From the NCBI RefSeq assembly GCF_028368995.1, contig NZ_JAQNDL010000003.1, positions 2,790,001 to 2,854,000 of the forward strand: 64,000 nucleotides of DNA, written 5' to 3'. Source of the stretch: Nannocystis bainbridge (GTDB lineage: Bacteria; Myxococcota_A; Polyangia; Nannocystales; Nannocystaceae). Position numbers and translations under genes: made by a program. The first letter of the stretch is position 1. Each line of letters opens with the position of its first letter. Under the pieces are notes generated by a model. The model did no database searches. It was not told where the DNA came from and was given only the letters and a program-made list of their open reading frames with translations. Shown one piece after another: positions 28,257-38,703 of the stretch.

Positions 28257-29047
28257 CGCCAGCCTCCTGCGAATCGGTAGGTCCGCGCGTCGGAGGCCCC
28301 GTAGAACGCCTTGATCGAGGTCCCGTACTTCGAGAACGAGCGCCGCGTCAGGTCGAGCCGCTCGACGATGTTGTGCAGCCACAGCGGCACCTGCGTCGTG
28401 AACTTGAGCTCGAGCACCGTCAGCGACTCGGGCGACCGCTGCGTCGCCCCGTCGTCGAGCGCCCGCCAGTTGTGGGCCGGCGCCGTGAACGTCCACTTGT
28501 CCATCACCTGCGCACGGATGCGCGTATCCATCGTCACCCGCACGTAGTCGTCGACGCGGCTGAAGTACGGCTCGCGGTCGTAGCGGACCAGCGTGAACGG
28601 CCGCAGGTGCAGCGTCCGCTGCAGCGCCAGGAACCGCTCGACCGCCGCGAGGTCTTTGCTGCCCACCTCTGCGGGGATCGGCGCCGCCGGGTCGGCCAGC
28701 AGCGCCGCCCAGGCCGCGCGCGACACCCGGCCGCGCGTCTTGGTGATGACATCGTTGATGCGCCGCTTGACCTCGAGGAACACCGGGCTCCCGGGCGCCT
28801 CGGCGTAGCCGCGCACCCGCACCTTGATCCGGTCGACCTGCTCGTGCTCGTTGGCCCAATAGAGGCCCATGAGCGGCGAATCGAGGTACAGGCTCTCGAT
28901 CGTGTAGCGCCCGCCGGGGCTGCGGGCCGCGTACGGGTCGATGTCACAGAACGGCCGGATCGCCGCGCGCAGCCGCGCCGCGGTCGCGCCGTCGATCAAG
29001 TACTTATATTCGCGCCTCTCGATCACGTTTGCCGTCACCACAGACAT
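28253..29047 (-). CDS. VTC-domain protein (polyphosphate polymerase-like)
   Basis: 264 residues from the ATG at 29047 (AGGGTGA upstream). VTC domains are tunnel-shaped enzymes that in yeast make polyphosphate from ATP. Visible core residues: ERREYKYLI (6-14), YTIESLYLDSP, IKVRVRGY, VFLEVKRRI, RPFTLVRYDREPY and LTVLELKF, with the basic and Glu residues that line the tunnel. First gene of a four-gene operon with ATGA overlaps, divergent from CotH. Confidence 0.9.
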   Translation of the reverse strand: MSVVTANVIERREYKYLIDGATAARLRAAIRPFCDIDPYAARSPGGRYTIESLYLDSPLMGLYWANEHEQVDRIKVRVRGYAEAPGSPVFLEVKRRINDVITKTRGRVSRAAWAALLADPAAPIPAEVGSKDLAAVERFLALQRTLHLRPFTLVRYDREPYFSRVDDYVRVTMDTRIRAQVMDKWTFTAPAHNWRALDDGATQRSPESLTVLELKFTTQVPLWLHNIVERLDLTRRSFSKYGTSIKAFYGASDARTYRFAGGWR

Positions 29048-29629
29048 GACTGTCACCCTTCGTCGTCGCCGCGCCCCACGGCGCGCCATTGTGATGAATC
29101 GCCGCAGCGATCGTTCGGGCCGGGGACGCCCGCCAATTCACATCCGTCCATCCTAGGACCGCTTGTGCACCGAGACCGTGCGCTCGAGCATCGGCGGTCC
29201 CGATCGGGCCGCACACCGGGCCGGCGACGCGCTTCACGGCGTCGGCCGCGGCCCAGTCCCTCGCACGCGCAGCGCCCGCCCCGTCCCCCCCTCGCGGACC
29301 CCGACGCCTCCGTGGCCGAAATCTCGGCCCTGGCGCGCTCCCGCGCCCCGGCCCGCGCGATCACGCCAACCGCCAAACCTCCGCAGGGACGGCTCCAGCG
29401 GCTCCCCCGCCGGCTTCCGCCCGCCGCCGCCCCGTGACGCGGACCACCCCGCCCGCGCCCGCCCCCCCGTGACCGGCTCGACACCCACACGCCGGCCTCG
29501 TGGCGCCCTGCGGACAATGGTTCCACGCTTGCCTCGTCGTTCGCGCGGCCTCGACTCCGGTCCGGCGATCCGTAGATCCGTGACGCGCCGCCCTTGAATC
29601 CCTGGCCGCGCTGTTCACATTCCTCGAGC
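29048..29629. other. Divergent intergenic region of the VTC operon and cotH-like gene
   Basis: About 580 bp without a credible gene; the frames inside are Arg/Pro/Gly-rich shadows. It must contain both divergent promoters. No clear operator repeat was seen. Confidence 0.45.
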
Positions 29630-31015
<1,386 letters not shown>

Positions 31016-31018
31016 TCG

Positions 31019-32167
31019 TCACCGCTCTTGCCAGTCGATCGGCACCGGCTCGAACCACCCCGGCGGATAGCCGTAGTCCTCGCCGCACTCGTCGATCACC
31101 CCGAACGAGCGCGCGCCTGCTCCCGTCACCTCGTACGTCGAGCCGACCAGCAGGCTCGCGCTGCCGGCTTCGAGCTCCGCCGCCCAGCGCGGCGTCGCCG
31201 ACACCACGTGCGGCATGAACACCTCGCTGTTGCGGACGCAGCGGGCGCGTAGCCGCTCGAGCGCCGGCAGGCGCAGCACCTCGCGCAGCTCGGCCAGGCG
31301 GGCCGCCGCGATCGCTCGCCAGTCGGCGTAGCCGAGCATCTCGAGCACGCAGGCCGCGAACACCCGCGGGCGATTGAGCGGCAGCAGCGCGTCACAGTCG
31401 TCCTCGCCGCGGAACCCGGCCGACGGGCAGCGCTCGACCCAGCGGTCGGCGATCCGGTACACCGGCCGCACGCTGGTCCCGCCGAGCAGGATGTGCACCT
31501 CCGGCCGCAGCTCCGCCAGCCGCTCCAGCAGCTCGTCCTCGGTGCCCGCGCGCAGCTCCTCGGCCAGCGGCCCGGGCGCATCGAGCAGCAGCTCGCGGAT
31601 GTCCGATCGGACATGGTCGAAAGCGCAGACCAGCCCGCGGCTCCCGGCCTGCAGCGACCACGTCCCGCGCCGCGTCGTCGCCCGCCAGAACACCGCGCGG
31701 CTGCGGCGATGATCGCCCGCGGCCGCGGCCGTCAGCGCGCGCCGCAGGTGTCGCAGCCGGCGCGCCCGCGGCGGACCGGCGCCGATCGTCGGCTCGAACA
31801 GCACCAGCTGGCGCACCAGGTCCGGCCGGCGCAGGGCCGCGTGGATCGCCGCCGCGCAGCTCCCGGCCCACGCCACCACCTCCGCCGCCTCGCCCATGCT
31901 CTCGATCACCGCGATCAGATCGTCGCCGTGGCTCGCCCACCACCGCTGCGGCGCCGGCGTGCCGCGGCTGTCGCCCCAGCCGCGGCGGTCGTACGTCACC
32001 GCGCGCAGGTGCGGCGCCAGGTGATCGGCCGCGGCCGCCAGGCCTCGCCGCGTCATCCCGGTCGGGTGCACGAGCACCACCGGCTCGCCTTGCCCGCGCG
32101 ATTCGCCGACCAGCACGACACCGTCGGGTCGCTTGAGGGACCACGAGCGCACGCACCATGGTCGCAC
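31019..32167 (-). CDS. Degenerate alpha/beta hydrolase with C-terminal SH3-like domain
   Basis: About 382 residues (GTG at 32167; another GTG at 32152). N-terminal hydrolase fold: VVLVHPTGMTRRG, LRAVTYDRRGWGDS, nucleophile-elbow region VVAWAGSCAAAIHAAL and LVLFEPTIGAG. The usual G-x-S-x-G is reduced to AGSCA, and the position of the catalytic His reads CDALLPLNRP (expected GHLLPLERP), so catalysis looks lost. Residues about 295-382 add a second module ending SLLVGSTYEVTGAG ... DECGEDYGYPPGWFEPV, an SH3-like or immunity-protein-like fold. Divergent from the lipoprotein at 32228, with 60 bp between starts. Confidence 0.7.
   Translation of the reverse strand: MRPWCVRSWSLKRPDGVVLVGESRGQGEPVVLVHPTGMTRRGLAAAADHLAPHLRAVTYDRRGWGDSRGTPAPQRWWASHGDDLIAVIESMGEAAEVVAWAGSCAAAIHAALRRPDLVRQLVLFEPTIGAGPPRARRLRHLRRALTAAAAGDHRRSRAVFWRATTRRGTWSLQAGSRGLVCAFDHVRSDIRELLLDAPGPLAEELRAGTEDELLERLAELRPEVHILLGGTSVRPVYRIADRWVERCPSAGFRGEDDCDALLPLNRPRVFAACVLEMLGYADWRAIAAARLAELREVLRLPALERLRARCVRNSEVFMPHVVSATPRWAAELEAGSASLLVGSTYEVTGAGARSFGVIDECGEDYGYPPGWFEPVPIDWQER
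31597..31621. repeat. Two palindromic 14-bp units inside a gene
   Basis: GGATGTCCGATCGG followed by ACATGGTCGAA, cores 31598 and 31612, within the hydrolase-like gene. Possibly an insertion of the intergenic repeat into coding sequence, or chance. Confidence 0.4.
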
Positions 32168-32227
32168 GAGTCGGGCCCCCCGTCAGCCCCCGATCGGTGG
32201 CGCGAGTCCCACTGCTACCATCCACGC

Positions 32228-33772
32228 ATGAACTCGCTCGCGCGTCCCTGCACCTCCGCCCTCGCGCTCGCGCTCGTGAGCGCGTGTCCCGGCGACCCCG
32301 CGACCACCAGCGACAGCGCGACCTCGTCGAGCTCGAGCGACGCGACCACCGACGCGACCACCGACGCGAACACCGTGACGGGCCCGGCCACGACCTCCGG
32401 CGACGCGACCGCCACCGAGCCCACCACCACCGAGCCCACCAGCGCGAGCACCACCTCGGACACCACCACCAGCGGCCCCGAGGAGGCCGCCCTGTGGCTC
32501 GTGCCGCTCGTCAGCCCCGGGGGCGCTGCCGCGCACAGCGTCGCCATCGCCGGTGACGGCGCCGTCATCGTCGGCGGCGTGTTCGCCGGCACGCTCGAGC
32601 TCGGCGATACGAGCCTCGTCAGCGCCGGTGGCCTCGACCTGTTCGTCGCTCGCTGGACCGCCGGCGGCCAGCTCGTGTGGGCCCGGCGCTTCGGCGGCCC
32701 CGACGACGAGCACGAGGCCTCGGTCAGCGTCGGCAGCGACGGCCGCGTCCTGCTGGTCGGCGAGTTCCGCAGCGCCCTCGAGCTGCCCGGCCTCGACCCC
32801 CTCGTCAGCCTCGGCCTCAGCGACATCCTCGTGCTGCAGCTCGCCGCCGACGGCGCCCCCGAGTGGTCGCGCGGTTTCGGCGGCCTCGGCGTCGAGCTCG
32901 AGCCGCGCGCCGTCTTCGACGACGCCGGCGACATCGTGCTCTCGGCCGCCTTCGAGTCGCTCATCGACCTCGGCGGCGGCCCGCTCGCCGCCGCCGACGC
33001 GCGAGACCTCCTGCTCGCCAAGTTCGACGCCACCGGCGCGCACCTGTGGTCGAAGAGCTTCGGCAACCTCGCCGACGCCAGCGCTCACGACCTCGCCGTC
33101 GGCCCCGCCGGCGACATCGCCGTCGCCGGCTGGTTCGCCAACTCGATCGACCTCGGCGGCGGCCCCTTCGCCGACGGCGGCGCCTACCTGGCCGTGTTCG
33201 CCGGCGACACCGGCGAGCACCGCTGGTCGCAGCAGCTCGCCAGCGGCAACTCGGCCGGCTGCGGCGTGCGCTTCGCCGGCGACGGCGGCGTCGCGCTGTC
33301 CGGGTGGTTTCAGGGCGCGATCGATTTCGGCAGCGGCCCCGCGCTCGCCACCGACGAGCACGCCGATCACTTCGCAGCGCGCTGGTCGGCCGACGGCGAC
33401 CTCACCTGGGCCGGCACCCACGGCGGGCCCAACGTCGACACCGGCTGCGGCCTCGCGCCTGGCCCCGACGGCGGCTGGATCCTCGGCGGCACCTTCAACC
33501 AGCAGATCGAGTTCGGCGGCGAGCTCCTGACCAAAAAGACAGCCCCGTGCGCCTTCCTGGCCAGCCTCGACGACGGCGGCGATCACCGCTGGTCGCTGCC
33601 GCTGTGCGCCGCGGCCGGCGGCAGCGTCGACCGGCTCGCCACCTATCCCGAAGGCCATGTGGTGCTCCTGGGCAGCTTCGCCGGCCCCGTCGAGCTGTTC
33701 GGCCAGTCCGTGGACGCCCCCCACCCCTACGGCCTCGTCGCCCACGTCCCGGCCCACCTGCTCGGGCGCTGA
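32228..33772 (+). CDS. Lipoprotein with SBBP/PQQ-like propeller repeats
   Basis: 514 residues from the ATG at 32228 (signal ALALVSAC, lipid Cys20), with a long Thr/Ser/Asp linker (24-90). The rest comprises about eight repeats of about 50 residues built on 'G-D-I-V-L-G-F-x-G-x-L-D-L-G' followed by 'D-L-F-V-A-R-W-x-A-x-G-x-L-x-W-A-R-x-F-G' (for example LDLFVARWTAGGQLVWARRF and DLLLAKFDATGAHLWSKSF). This is the SBBP-type beta-propeller common on myxobacterial surfaces. The binding partner is unknown. The 3' end carries a terminator shared with the convergent transporter gene. Confidence 0.85.
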   Translation: MNSLARPCTSALALALVSACPGDPATTSDSATSSSSSDATTDATTDANTVTGPATTSGDATATEPTTTEPTSASTTSDTTTSGPEEAALWLVPLVSPGGAAAHSVAIAGDGAVIVGGVFAGTLELGDTSLVSAGGLDLFVARWTAGGQLVWARRFGGPDDEHEASVSVGSDGRVLLVGEFRSALELPGLDPLVSLGLSDILVLQLAADGAPEWSRGFGGLGVELEPRAVFDDAGDIVLSAAFESLIDLGGGPLAAADARDLLLAKFDATGAHLWSKSFGNLADASAHDLAVGPAGDIAVAGWFANSIDLGGGPFADGGAYLAVFAGDTGEHRWSQQLASGNSAGCGVRFAGDGGVALSGWFQGAIDFGSGPALATDEHADHFAARWSADGDLTWAGTHGGPNVDTGCGLAPGPDGGWILGGTFNQQIEFGGELLTKKTAPCAFLASLDDGGDHRWSLPLCAAAGGSVDRLATYPEGHVVLLGSFAGPVELFGQSVDAPHPYGLVAHVPAHLLGR

Positions 33773-33783
33773 GCGCTCGCGAC

Positions 33784-33835
33784 CGCGGCCGCCCCGGAGC
33801 ACCGGAGCGGCCGCGTCGCGCGTCCTCATTTTTTG
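33784..33835. terminator. Bidirectional terminator hairpin
   Basis: CGCGGCCGC / GCGGCCGCG stem with an inner CCGG/CCGG step, followed 14 nt later by a run of six T at 33830-33835. It lies between the convergent lipoprotein (ends 33772) and transporter (ends 33841). Confidence 0.65.
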
Positions 33836-33840
33836 AAGAA

Positions 33841-35169
33841 TCAGTCGAGGAACCAGAAGTACAGGTACGCGTGGGCGACCGCGATGCTGCCGAGCATCAA
33901 GGGGAACGCCAGCTTGGCGTACGTCAGGAACTTGAACTGAACGCCCTCGCGCTCGGCCAGCCCGGCCACCGTCAGGTTGGCGCTCGCGCCGACCAGGGTG
34001 CCGTTGCCGCCGAGGCACGCGCCGAGCGACAGGGCCCACCACAGCGGCATCACGCCCTCGGTGCCGCCCATCGCCGGCGTCATGCTCTTGATCAGTGGGA
34101 TCATCGTGGCGACGAACGGGATGTTGTCGATGATCGCCGACAGCACCGCCGACGCCCACAGGATCACCACCGCCGTGACGTTGCGGTCGCCGCCGGTGAC
34201 GTCGACCAGGCCGTGGGCCATGTGGTCGAGCAGCCCGGCGTGCTCGACGCCGGCGACCACCATGAACAGGCCGACGAAGAAGAAGATCGTGACCCACTCG
34301 ACCTCGCCGAAGATGTCCTGCACGCGGTGCGACTGGTCGGCGCCGGGGTGCTTGCGGACGTAGAGGAACATCAGCACCGCCGCGCCGAACATCGCCACCG
34401 TGCCCGGCTCGATGCCGGTCTGGCGCGACGTGATGAAGCCCGCCAGCACCGCCGAGAGCACGCCGAGCGAGCTGACCAGCAGGCCCGGGTCCGTGATCGC
34501 CTCGGCCGGCTGCAGCGCCATGATCTTGCGCTGCGCCTCCGGGTTGGCGCGCAGCTTCTTGCCCCAAATGGCGTGCAGCGCCAGCACCTGCAGCGCGATC
34601 AGCACCCCGACCACCGGCGCCAGGTTGCGCACGAAATCGTTGAACGACAGCGCCACCGCCGAGCCGATGAGGATGTTCGGCGGGTCGCCGATGAGCGTCG
34701 CCGTGCCGCCGATGTTCGACGCGAAGATCTCGGCGAACAGGAACGGGTAGGCCGGCACGTCGAGCTCGCGCGCCACCAGCAGCGTGACCGGCGTGATGAG
34801 CAGCACCGTCGTCACGTTGTCGAGCAGCGCCGACAGCACCGCCGTCACCAGCGTCAGCATGATGAGCAGCTTCCACGGCACCCCGCCGGCCTTGCGCGCC
34901 GACCAGAACGCGATGGACTGGAAGACGCCGCTCTTCCGCGTGATGTTGACGAGGAGCATCATCCCCGTCAAAAGCGCGATGGTGTTGAAGTCGACGCCGT
35001 GGATCGCCTGCTCTTGCGTGAGCACGCCGAGGCTGATCATCAGACCGGCGCCGAGCAGCGCCACCACGGCGCGATTGATCTTCTCCGACATGATCGCGGC
35101 ATACGTGAGGACGAGCAGCGCGGTGGACAGCCAGAGGGGATCGAGGCCGAAAATCACGTGTTCGGGCAT
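33841..35169 (-). CDS. ArsB/NhaD-superfamily ion transporter
   Basis: 442 residues from the ATG at 35169. About eleven membrane helices in two inverted halves with the family signatures SALLDNVTTVLLITPVTLL and SAIIDNIPFVATMIPLI (paired discontinuous helices), plus GGTATLIGDPPNILIGSA and GGNGTLVGASANLTVAG (paired ion-binding loops). It is closest in feel to the P-protein/NhaD-like branch, which exchanges Na+ for H+. The exact substrate is uncertain. A monocistronic gene with no visible regulator nearby. Confidence 0.9.
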   Translation of the reverse strand: MPEHVIFGLDPLWLSTALLVLTYAAIMSEKINRAVVALLGAGLMISLGVLTQEQAIHGVDFNTIALLTGMMLLVNITRKSGVFQSIAFWSARKAGGVPWKLLIMLTLVTAVLSALLDNVTTVLLITPVTLLVARELDVPAYPFLFAEIFASNIGGTATLIGDPPNILIGSAVALSFNDFVRNLAPVVGVLIALQVLALHAIWGKKLRANPEAQRKIMALQPAEAITDPGLLVSSLGVLSAVLAGFITSRQTGIEPGTVAMFGAAVLMFLYVRKHPGADQSHRVQDIFGEVEWVTIFFFVGLFMVVAGVEHAGLLDHMAHGLVDVTGGDRNVTAVVILWASAVLSAIIDNIPFVATMIPLIKSMTPAMGGTEGVMPLWWALSLGACLGGNGTLVGASANLTVAGLAEREGVQFKFLTYAKLAFPLMLGSIAVAHAYLYFWFLD

Positions 35170-35702
35170 GACAAAGATGTCTCGTGGGTCATGATGCAAG
35201 AGCCAGCTCACGCCGAGCCCTGCCGTCGCCGCGGGGCTTAGCCCAAGCGAATCGCGCTTGCTATCGCCCGAATCGTGAGTCTACGCGGCGCGCCCTGCGA
35301 AGCGCATGCAATCAGTGCACAGCGAGCTCGACCGCGATCGCAAGGGCCAGGACTGCATCCACCCGCCAATGGGCCCCGCGCCGGCGACGAACCCCACGAT
35401 CGATAGGCCGCGGCGGGTCCTATCAAGGCAGGGCACCCGGCTCGCTGTCCCTGCCCACGCGGCCCGGCGCCGGCCGCGGTCAGCAGTTCGCGCGCCAGGT
35501 CATCTGTCCGCGGGCCGGCGTCGTCGCGCCAATCACCGACGGCGCTGGCTCCGGCGCCCCGGCGATCGTCGAATCATCGGTGATGGCGAGATAAACTCGA
35601 ATTCATCGGCCTTCGCGCAGGCGGGCTTGTGTGATCATCCGCGCGAGTGAGGGTATTTCAAAAAACCCCGGCGCCGACCGGCGACTGCACGCCCTCCGGG
35701 CC
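35170..35702. other. No gene supported
   Basis: About 530 bp between the transporter start and the DUF1697 stop. The frames are Arg/Pro-rich and not protein-like on either strand. The transporter promoter should be in the first 100-150 bp. Confidence 0.4.
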
Positions 35703-36242
35703 TCAGCCCTTCACCATCGCCGCCAGCTGCAGCACCGTCCGCCAGTTGCGGGCCGTCACCGGCGAGCCGACCAGTCGATCGATCACCGCCGGCGACAGCT
35801 TCGTGCGCCCGGCCCCCTGCGGATAGTGGAACCACAGCACGTCCCCCGCCGCCACCACCCGCTCACCCGCCGTCGCCCGCTCGAGCAGCTCCGCCGCCGC
35901 GTCCGGCCGCGGCGGTCGCTTCGGCACCCCCAGCAGCACCAGGTTCGCCTCCGCCTCCGCGGCCGCCCGCAGCGGGTTGCCGGCCGCGAGCTGCTCCCAC
36001 TGGTCCGCCGTCCGCACCATCACGTCGATCTGCAGCCCGAACACCCGCGTGAGGCCCTGCTCGAGCGCCGCCTCGTGCTCCGCCGTCGACCCGTTCGCCG
36101 TGAACACCACGTTGCCGCTCTGGATGTACGTCTGCACCGCGGTCAGGCCGAGCTCGCCGCAGAGCGCGCGCAGGTCGGCCATCGGTACCTTGCGAGTGCC
36201 GCCGACGTTGATGCCGCGGAGGAGCGCGATGAAGCGGGTCAT
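35703..36242 (-). CDS. DUF1697 family protein
   Basis: 179 residues, ATG at 36242. Clear DUF1697 signatures: FIALLRGINVGGTRKVPM (N-terminus), LTAVQTYIQSGNVVF (36-50) and VTARNWRTVLQLAAM near the end. The family is a small cytosolic alpha/beta protein widespread in bacteria with no settled function. It is divergent from the gene at 36321 (78 bp between starts). Confidence 0.9.
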   Translation of the reverse strand: MTRFIALLRGINVGGTRKVPMADLRALCGELGLTAVQTYIQSGNVVFTANGSTAEHEAALEQGLTRVFGLQIDVMVRTADQWEQLAAGNPLRAAAEAEANLVLLGVPKRPPRPDAAAELLERATAGERVVAAGDVLWFHYPQGAGRTKLSPAVIDRLVGSPVTARNWRTVLQLAAMVKG

Positions 36243-36320
36243 GCTGCGCAGGATGGTGCGCGCGCGCGCGGCCGCCTGACAAGCCCCGCCATGGGCGCGC
36301 CCGCGGTACCATCGCGTCCG

Positions 36321-36875
36321 ATGTCCAGCGACACCTTTTACGTCGAGATCCACCCCGTCTCGGACGACACCGTGGAGCTCCGGTGCACCACCGGCACCGC
36401 CGGCGGCACCAACGACTACGCGCTGACGCGATCGTTCGTGCTGTCGGTCCTGGTCGACGGCATGCCGTACCCTGGCACCGACCCGACGCCGCTGCACCGG
36501 GCCATGCAGGCCGTCAGCGGCCCGGTCCCGCCGGTGTGGGAAAAGAGCTTCCACCGCGAGCACATCGACAAGTTCATCGTCTCGGCCGAGCTCGTCGAGC
36601 GCCGCGGCATCATCGCCGACGAGCACGCCTGGCAGGAGGGCCGCGACATGGGCGGCCCCGGGTCCGAGGCGCTGTTCCCCTCGCACAGTTTCGTCCTCCG
36701 CGCCCGCGTCACCGACCCCCGCTTCCTCGAGGGCATCCAGTACGGCGCGCCCTTCGGCACCACCGCCTTCGACGCCTGGTGGGACGACCCGACCCGCCCG
36801 AGCTACGCCGAGATGGCCGCCATCGAGGCCAGAGCCTCGCGCTGGCACCCGAAGCCTGACGGCGACCTCGCTTGA
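36321..36875 (+). CDS. Hypothetical protein
   Basis: 184 residues from the ATG at 36321. Soluble and acidic, with SSDTFYVEIHPVSDDTVELR, SFVLSVLVDGMPYPGTDPTP and FVLRARVTDPRFLEGIQYG. The C-terminus is rich in Trp/Pro (DAWWDDPTRPSYAEM). No signal or known motif. The clean start, codon use and length support a real gene. Confidence 0.6.
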   Translation: MSSDTFYVEIHPVSDDTVELRCTTGTAGGTNDYALTRSFVLSVLVDGMPYPGTDPTPLHRAMQAVSGPVPPVWEKSFHREHIDKFIVSAELVERRGIIADEHAWQEGRDMGGPGSEALFPSHSFVLRARVTDPRFLEGIQYGAPFGTTAFDAWWDDPTRPSYAEMAAIEARASRWHPKPDGDLA

Positions 36876-36901
36876 GTCACCCCGCTCCCCCGGCCGAGAC
36901 A

Positions 36902-36955
36902 ACCTGTCCCTTCAGACAGCTCGAACTCCGGCCTCCCCGACCTGTCCTCTTCGCC
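36902..36955. repeat. Diverged copies of the palindromic unit
   Basis: ACCTGTCCCTTCAG then ACAGCTCGA (14-bp step), and another ACCTGTCCTCTTCG at 36940. CATG is replaced by CCTG, but the TCC-n-TC spacing is kept. A weak member of the family. Confidence 0.4.
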
Positions 36956-37022
36956 ACCTCGTGAGTGAGCCCGGCGGCTGCCTGCAGACACCCGCCGCGA
37001 TCGCGGGTAGAACTGCCCCGCC

Positions 37023-37985
37023 CTGCCCACCGGCGACATCCTCCCGCTCCTGATCACCCTGTTCGGGCTCGTCGTCGTCGGCCAGCTGTTGCGGCTCACG
37101 GGGGCCCTGCCGGCCGGCGCCCCGGACGTGCTCGCGCGCGTCATCCTGACCGTCACGATGCCGGCGCTGATCGTCGTCATCCTCGCCGACGCTCGCTTCG
37201 AGCCGGCTCTGGTGCCGGCGGTGTTCGCCTGCACCGTCGCCCTGTTCAGCGCCTGCGCTCTCGGCGTCCTGCTCCTGCGGTTTCGCGGCGCCTCGCGCCC
37301 CGCCCAGGGCGCCGCCGGCATCACCGCGGCCTTCGCCAACACCGCCTTCCTCGGCGTCCCCTTCGTCCTCGCCGTGTTCCCTGGCTCGCGCGGGGCCGCC
37401 ACCGCCGCGGTGATCATCGACACCGTCGACACCACCATCCTCCTGCTCACCTTCGGCGTCGCCTTCGCCGGCGCCATGGCGCGCCCGCGCGGCCCGGTCA
37501 CCACGCCGCTGCGGCCCCGGCTCCTGCGCGCCGGCGGCTCGCTGCTGCGCCAGCCGATGATCGTCGCCGTGCTCGTCGGCCTCGCGCTGGCTCTCGGCGG
37601 CCTCGCCATCCCGCCTGCCCTGGCCAAACCGCTCGCCCAGGTCGGCCAGACCACCGCAGTCCTCGCCTTCCTCACCATCGGCCTCGGCCTCGACCTCCGC
37701 TCCCTGCGCGGCCAGACCGTCCCGCTCGCCGGCATCGCGGTCATCAAGCTGCTCATCGCTCCGGCCCTCGCCTGCCTCGTCCTGCTCGCCCTCGACGTCC
37801 GCGGCGACGTCGCCCGCACCGCCGTCCTGCAGGCCGCCATGCCGACCGCCGTGGTCTCGGCGATCATCGCCACCAACGCCGGCTGCGACGGCCAGCTCGC
37901 CGCCGCCGCCGCCGTCGTCACCACCTTGCTGTCGCTCGCCACCCTCCCGCTCGTGCTCGCCGGCCTGCAGGCGATCGGTCTGTAG
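37023..37985 (+). CDS. AEC-family (auxin efflux carrier) transporter
   Basis: About 320 residues. Ten helices in two halves with the AEC pattern: TVTMPALIVVILADARFEPA, AFANTAFLGVPFVLAVFPG, MPTAVVSAIIATNAGCDGQ. The first helix (LLITLFGLVVVGQLL) is encoded upstream of the first ATG/GTG-like codon; a stop lies at 37008-37010. Translation therefore probably begins at the CTG at 37023 rather than the TTG at 37089, which would remove helix 1. A one-base sequencing or real frameshift is an alternative. These carriers export organic anions. Confidence 0.8.
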   Translation: MPTGDILPLLITLFGLVVVGQLLRLTGALPAGAPDVLARVILTVTMPALIVVILADARFEPALVPAVFACTVALFSACALGVLLLRFRGASRPAQGAAGITAAFANTAFLGVPFVLAVFPGSRGAATAAVIIDTVDTTILLLTFGVAFAGAMARPRGPVTTPLRPRLLRAGGSLLRQPMIVAVLVGLALALGGLAIPPALAKPLAQVGQTTAVLAFLTIGLGLDLRSLRGQTVPLAGIAVIKLLIAPALACLVLLALDVRGDVARTAVLQAAMPTAVVSAIIATNAGCDGQLAAAAAVVTTLLSLATLPLVLAGLQAIGL

Positions 37986-38000
37986 CGGCGCGGACGATCC

Positions 38001-38074
38001 ACATGTCCCATGAGACATGCTCGTCACATGTCTCGAACGACATGTCTCATAAAGCATGTCCGATCGCGCATCAT
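38001..38074. repeat. 14-bp-period palindromic array, 6 units
   Basis: Cores at 38002 and 38016, then 38027, 38041, 38055 and 38069: two runs of exact 14-bp steps joined by one 11-bp step. Units such as ACATGTCCCATGAG, ACATGTCTCGAACG and GCATGTCCGATCGC. It lies between convergent genes ending at 37985 and 38088. Confidence 0.85.
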
Positions 38075-38087
38075 GCCGGACCGAAAG

Positions 38088-38657
38088 TCATCGCCCCGCC
38101 TCGGCCCGCTCCACGAGCCGCAGCTCGAGCGCCAGCATCTGTTCGCGCCCGCGCAGTTCGGCTTGCTCGATCGCGTGCAGCAGCACCACCACCGCCGCCG
38201 TCACCAGCAGCGCCAGCGACACCCCCAGCATCGTCAGCGCCTGCGGCCCCGGCGAGGCAGCAGCCAGCGCCCCCACCATCCCGACCGTGACCAGCGTGAA
38301 GCCGAAGGCCATGCGCGCCGCCGCCCCGCGATCGCGGCGGCGGTGCACCGCTCCGCGTCGCAGCACCCCAGCCGCCCACAGCGACCAGCTGGCCCCGAAG
38401 GCCGCGCACAGCATCAGCACCGCCCGGGTCAGCGGCGGCAGCGTGTCCGGCTCGCTCACCACCAGACTCGCGCACACCCCCGCGCCCACCAGCCCTGCCG
38501 TCGCCACCAGCGCGTGCAGCAGCCGCTGCGGCAGCGTCAACGGCCGCACCAGCAGCGCCTCCATCTGCCGGCGATGCTGCTCGCGCAGGGCCGCCGACGT
38601 GTGCGTCTGCTCGAGCGCGAGCAGCTCGTCCGAGAACCTCTTCGATTGATCTCCCAT
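38088..38657 (-). CDS. Four-TM membrane protein, partner of an ECF sigma factor
   Basis: 189 residues from the second of two adjacent ATGs (38660/38657; AGGAG precedes). A cytosolic helical N-terminus (about 1-50, KRFSDELLALEQTHTSAALR ... QMEALLVRP), then four hydrophobic helices (about 55-165) and a charged C-terminal helix (QAELRGREQMLALELRLV). It starts 46 bp after the sigma-factor stop on the same strand, the usual position of an anti-sigma factor. No zinc-binding anti-sigma motif is seen, so that role is inference. Confidence 0.7.
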   Translation of the reverse strand: MGDQSKRFSDELLALEQTHTSAALREQHRRQMEALLVRPLTLPQRLLHALVATAGLVGAGVCASLVVSEPDTLPPLTRAVLMLCAAFGASWSLWAAGVLRRGAVHRRRDRGAAARMAFGFTLVTVGMVGALAAASPGPQALTMLGVSLALLVTAAVVVLLHAIEQAELRGREQMLALELRLVERAEAGR

Positions 38658-38703
38658 CATCGATCTCCTTCCATCTCCCCAAAGCAATGAAATTGTCCCG
38701 TTC

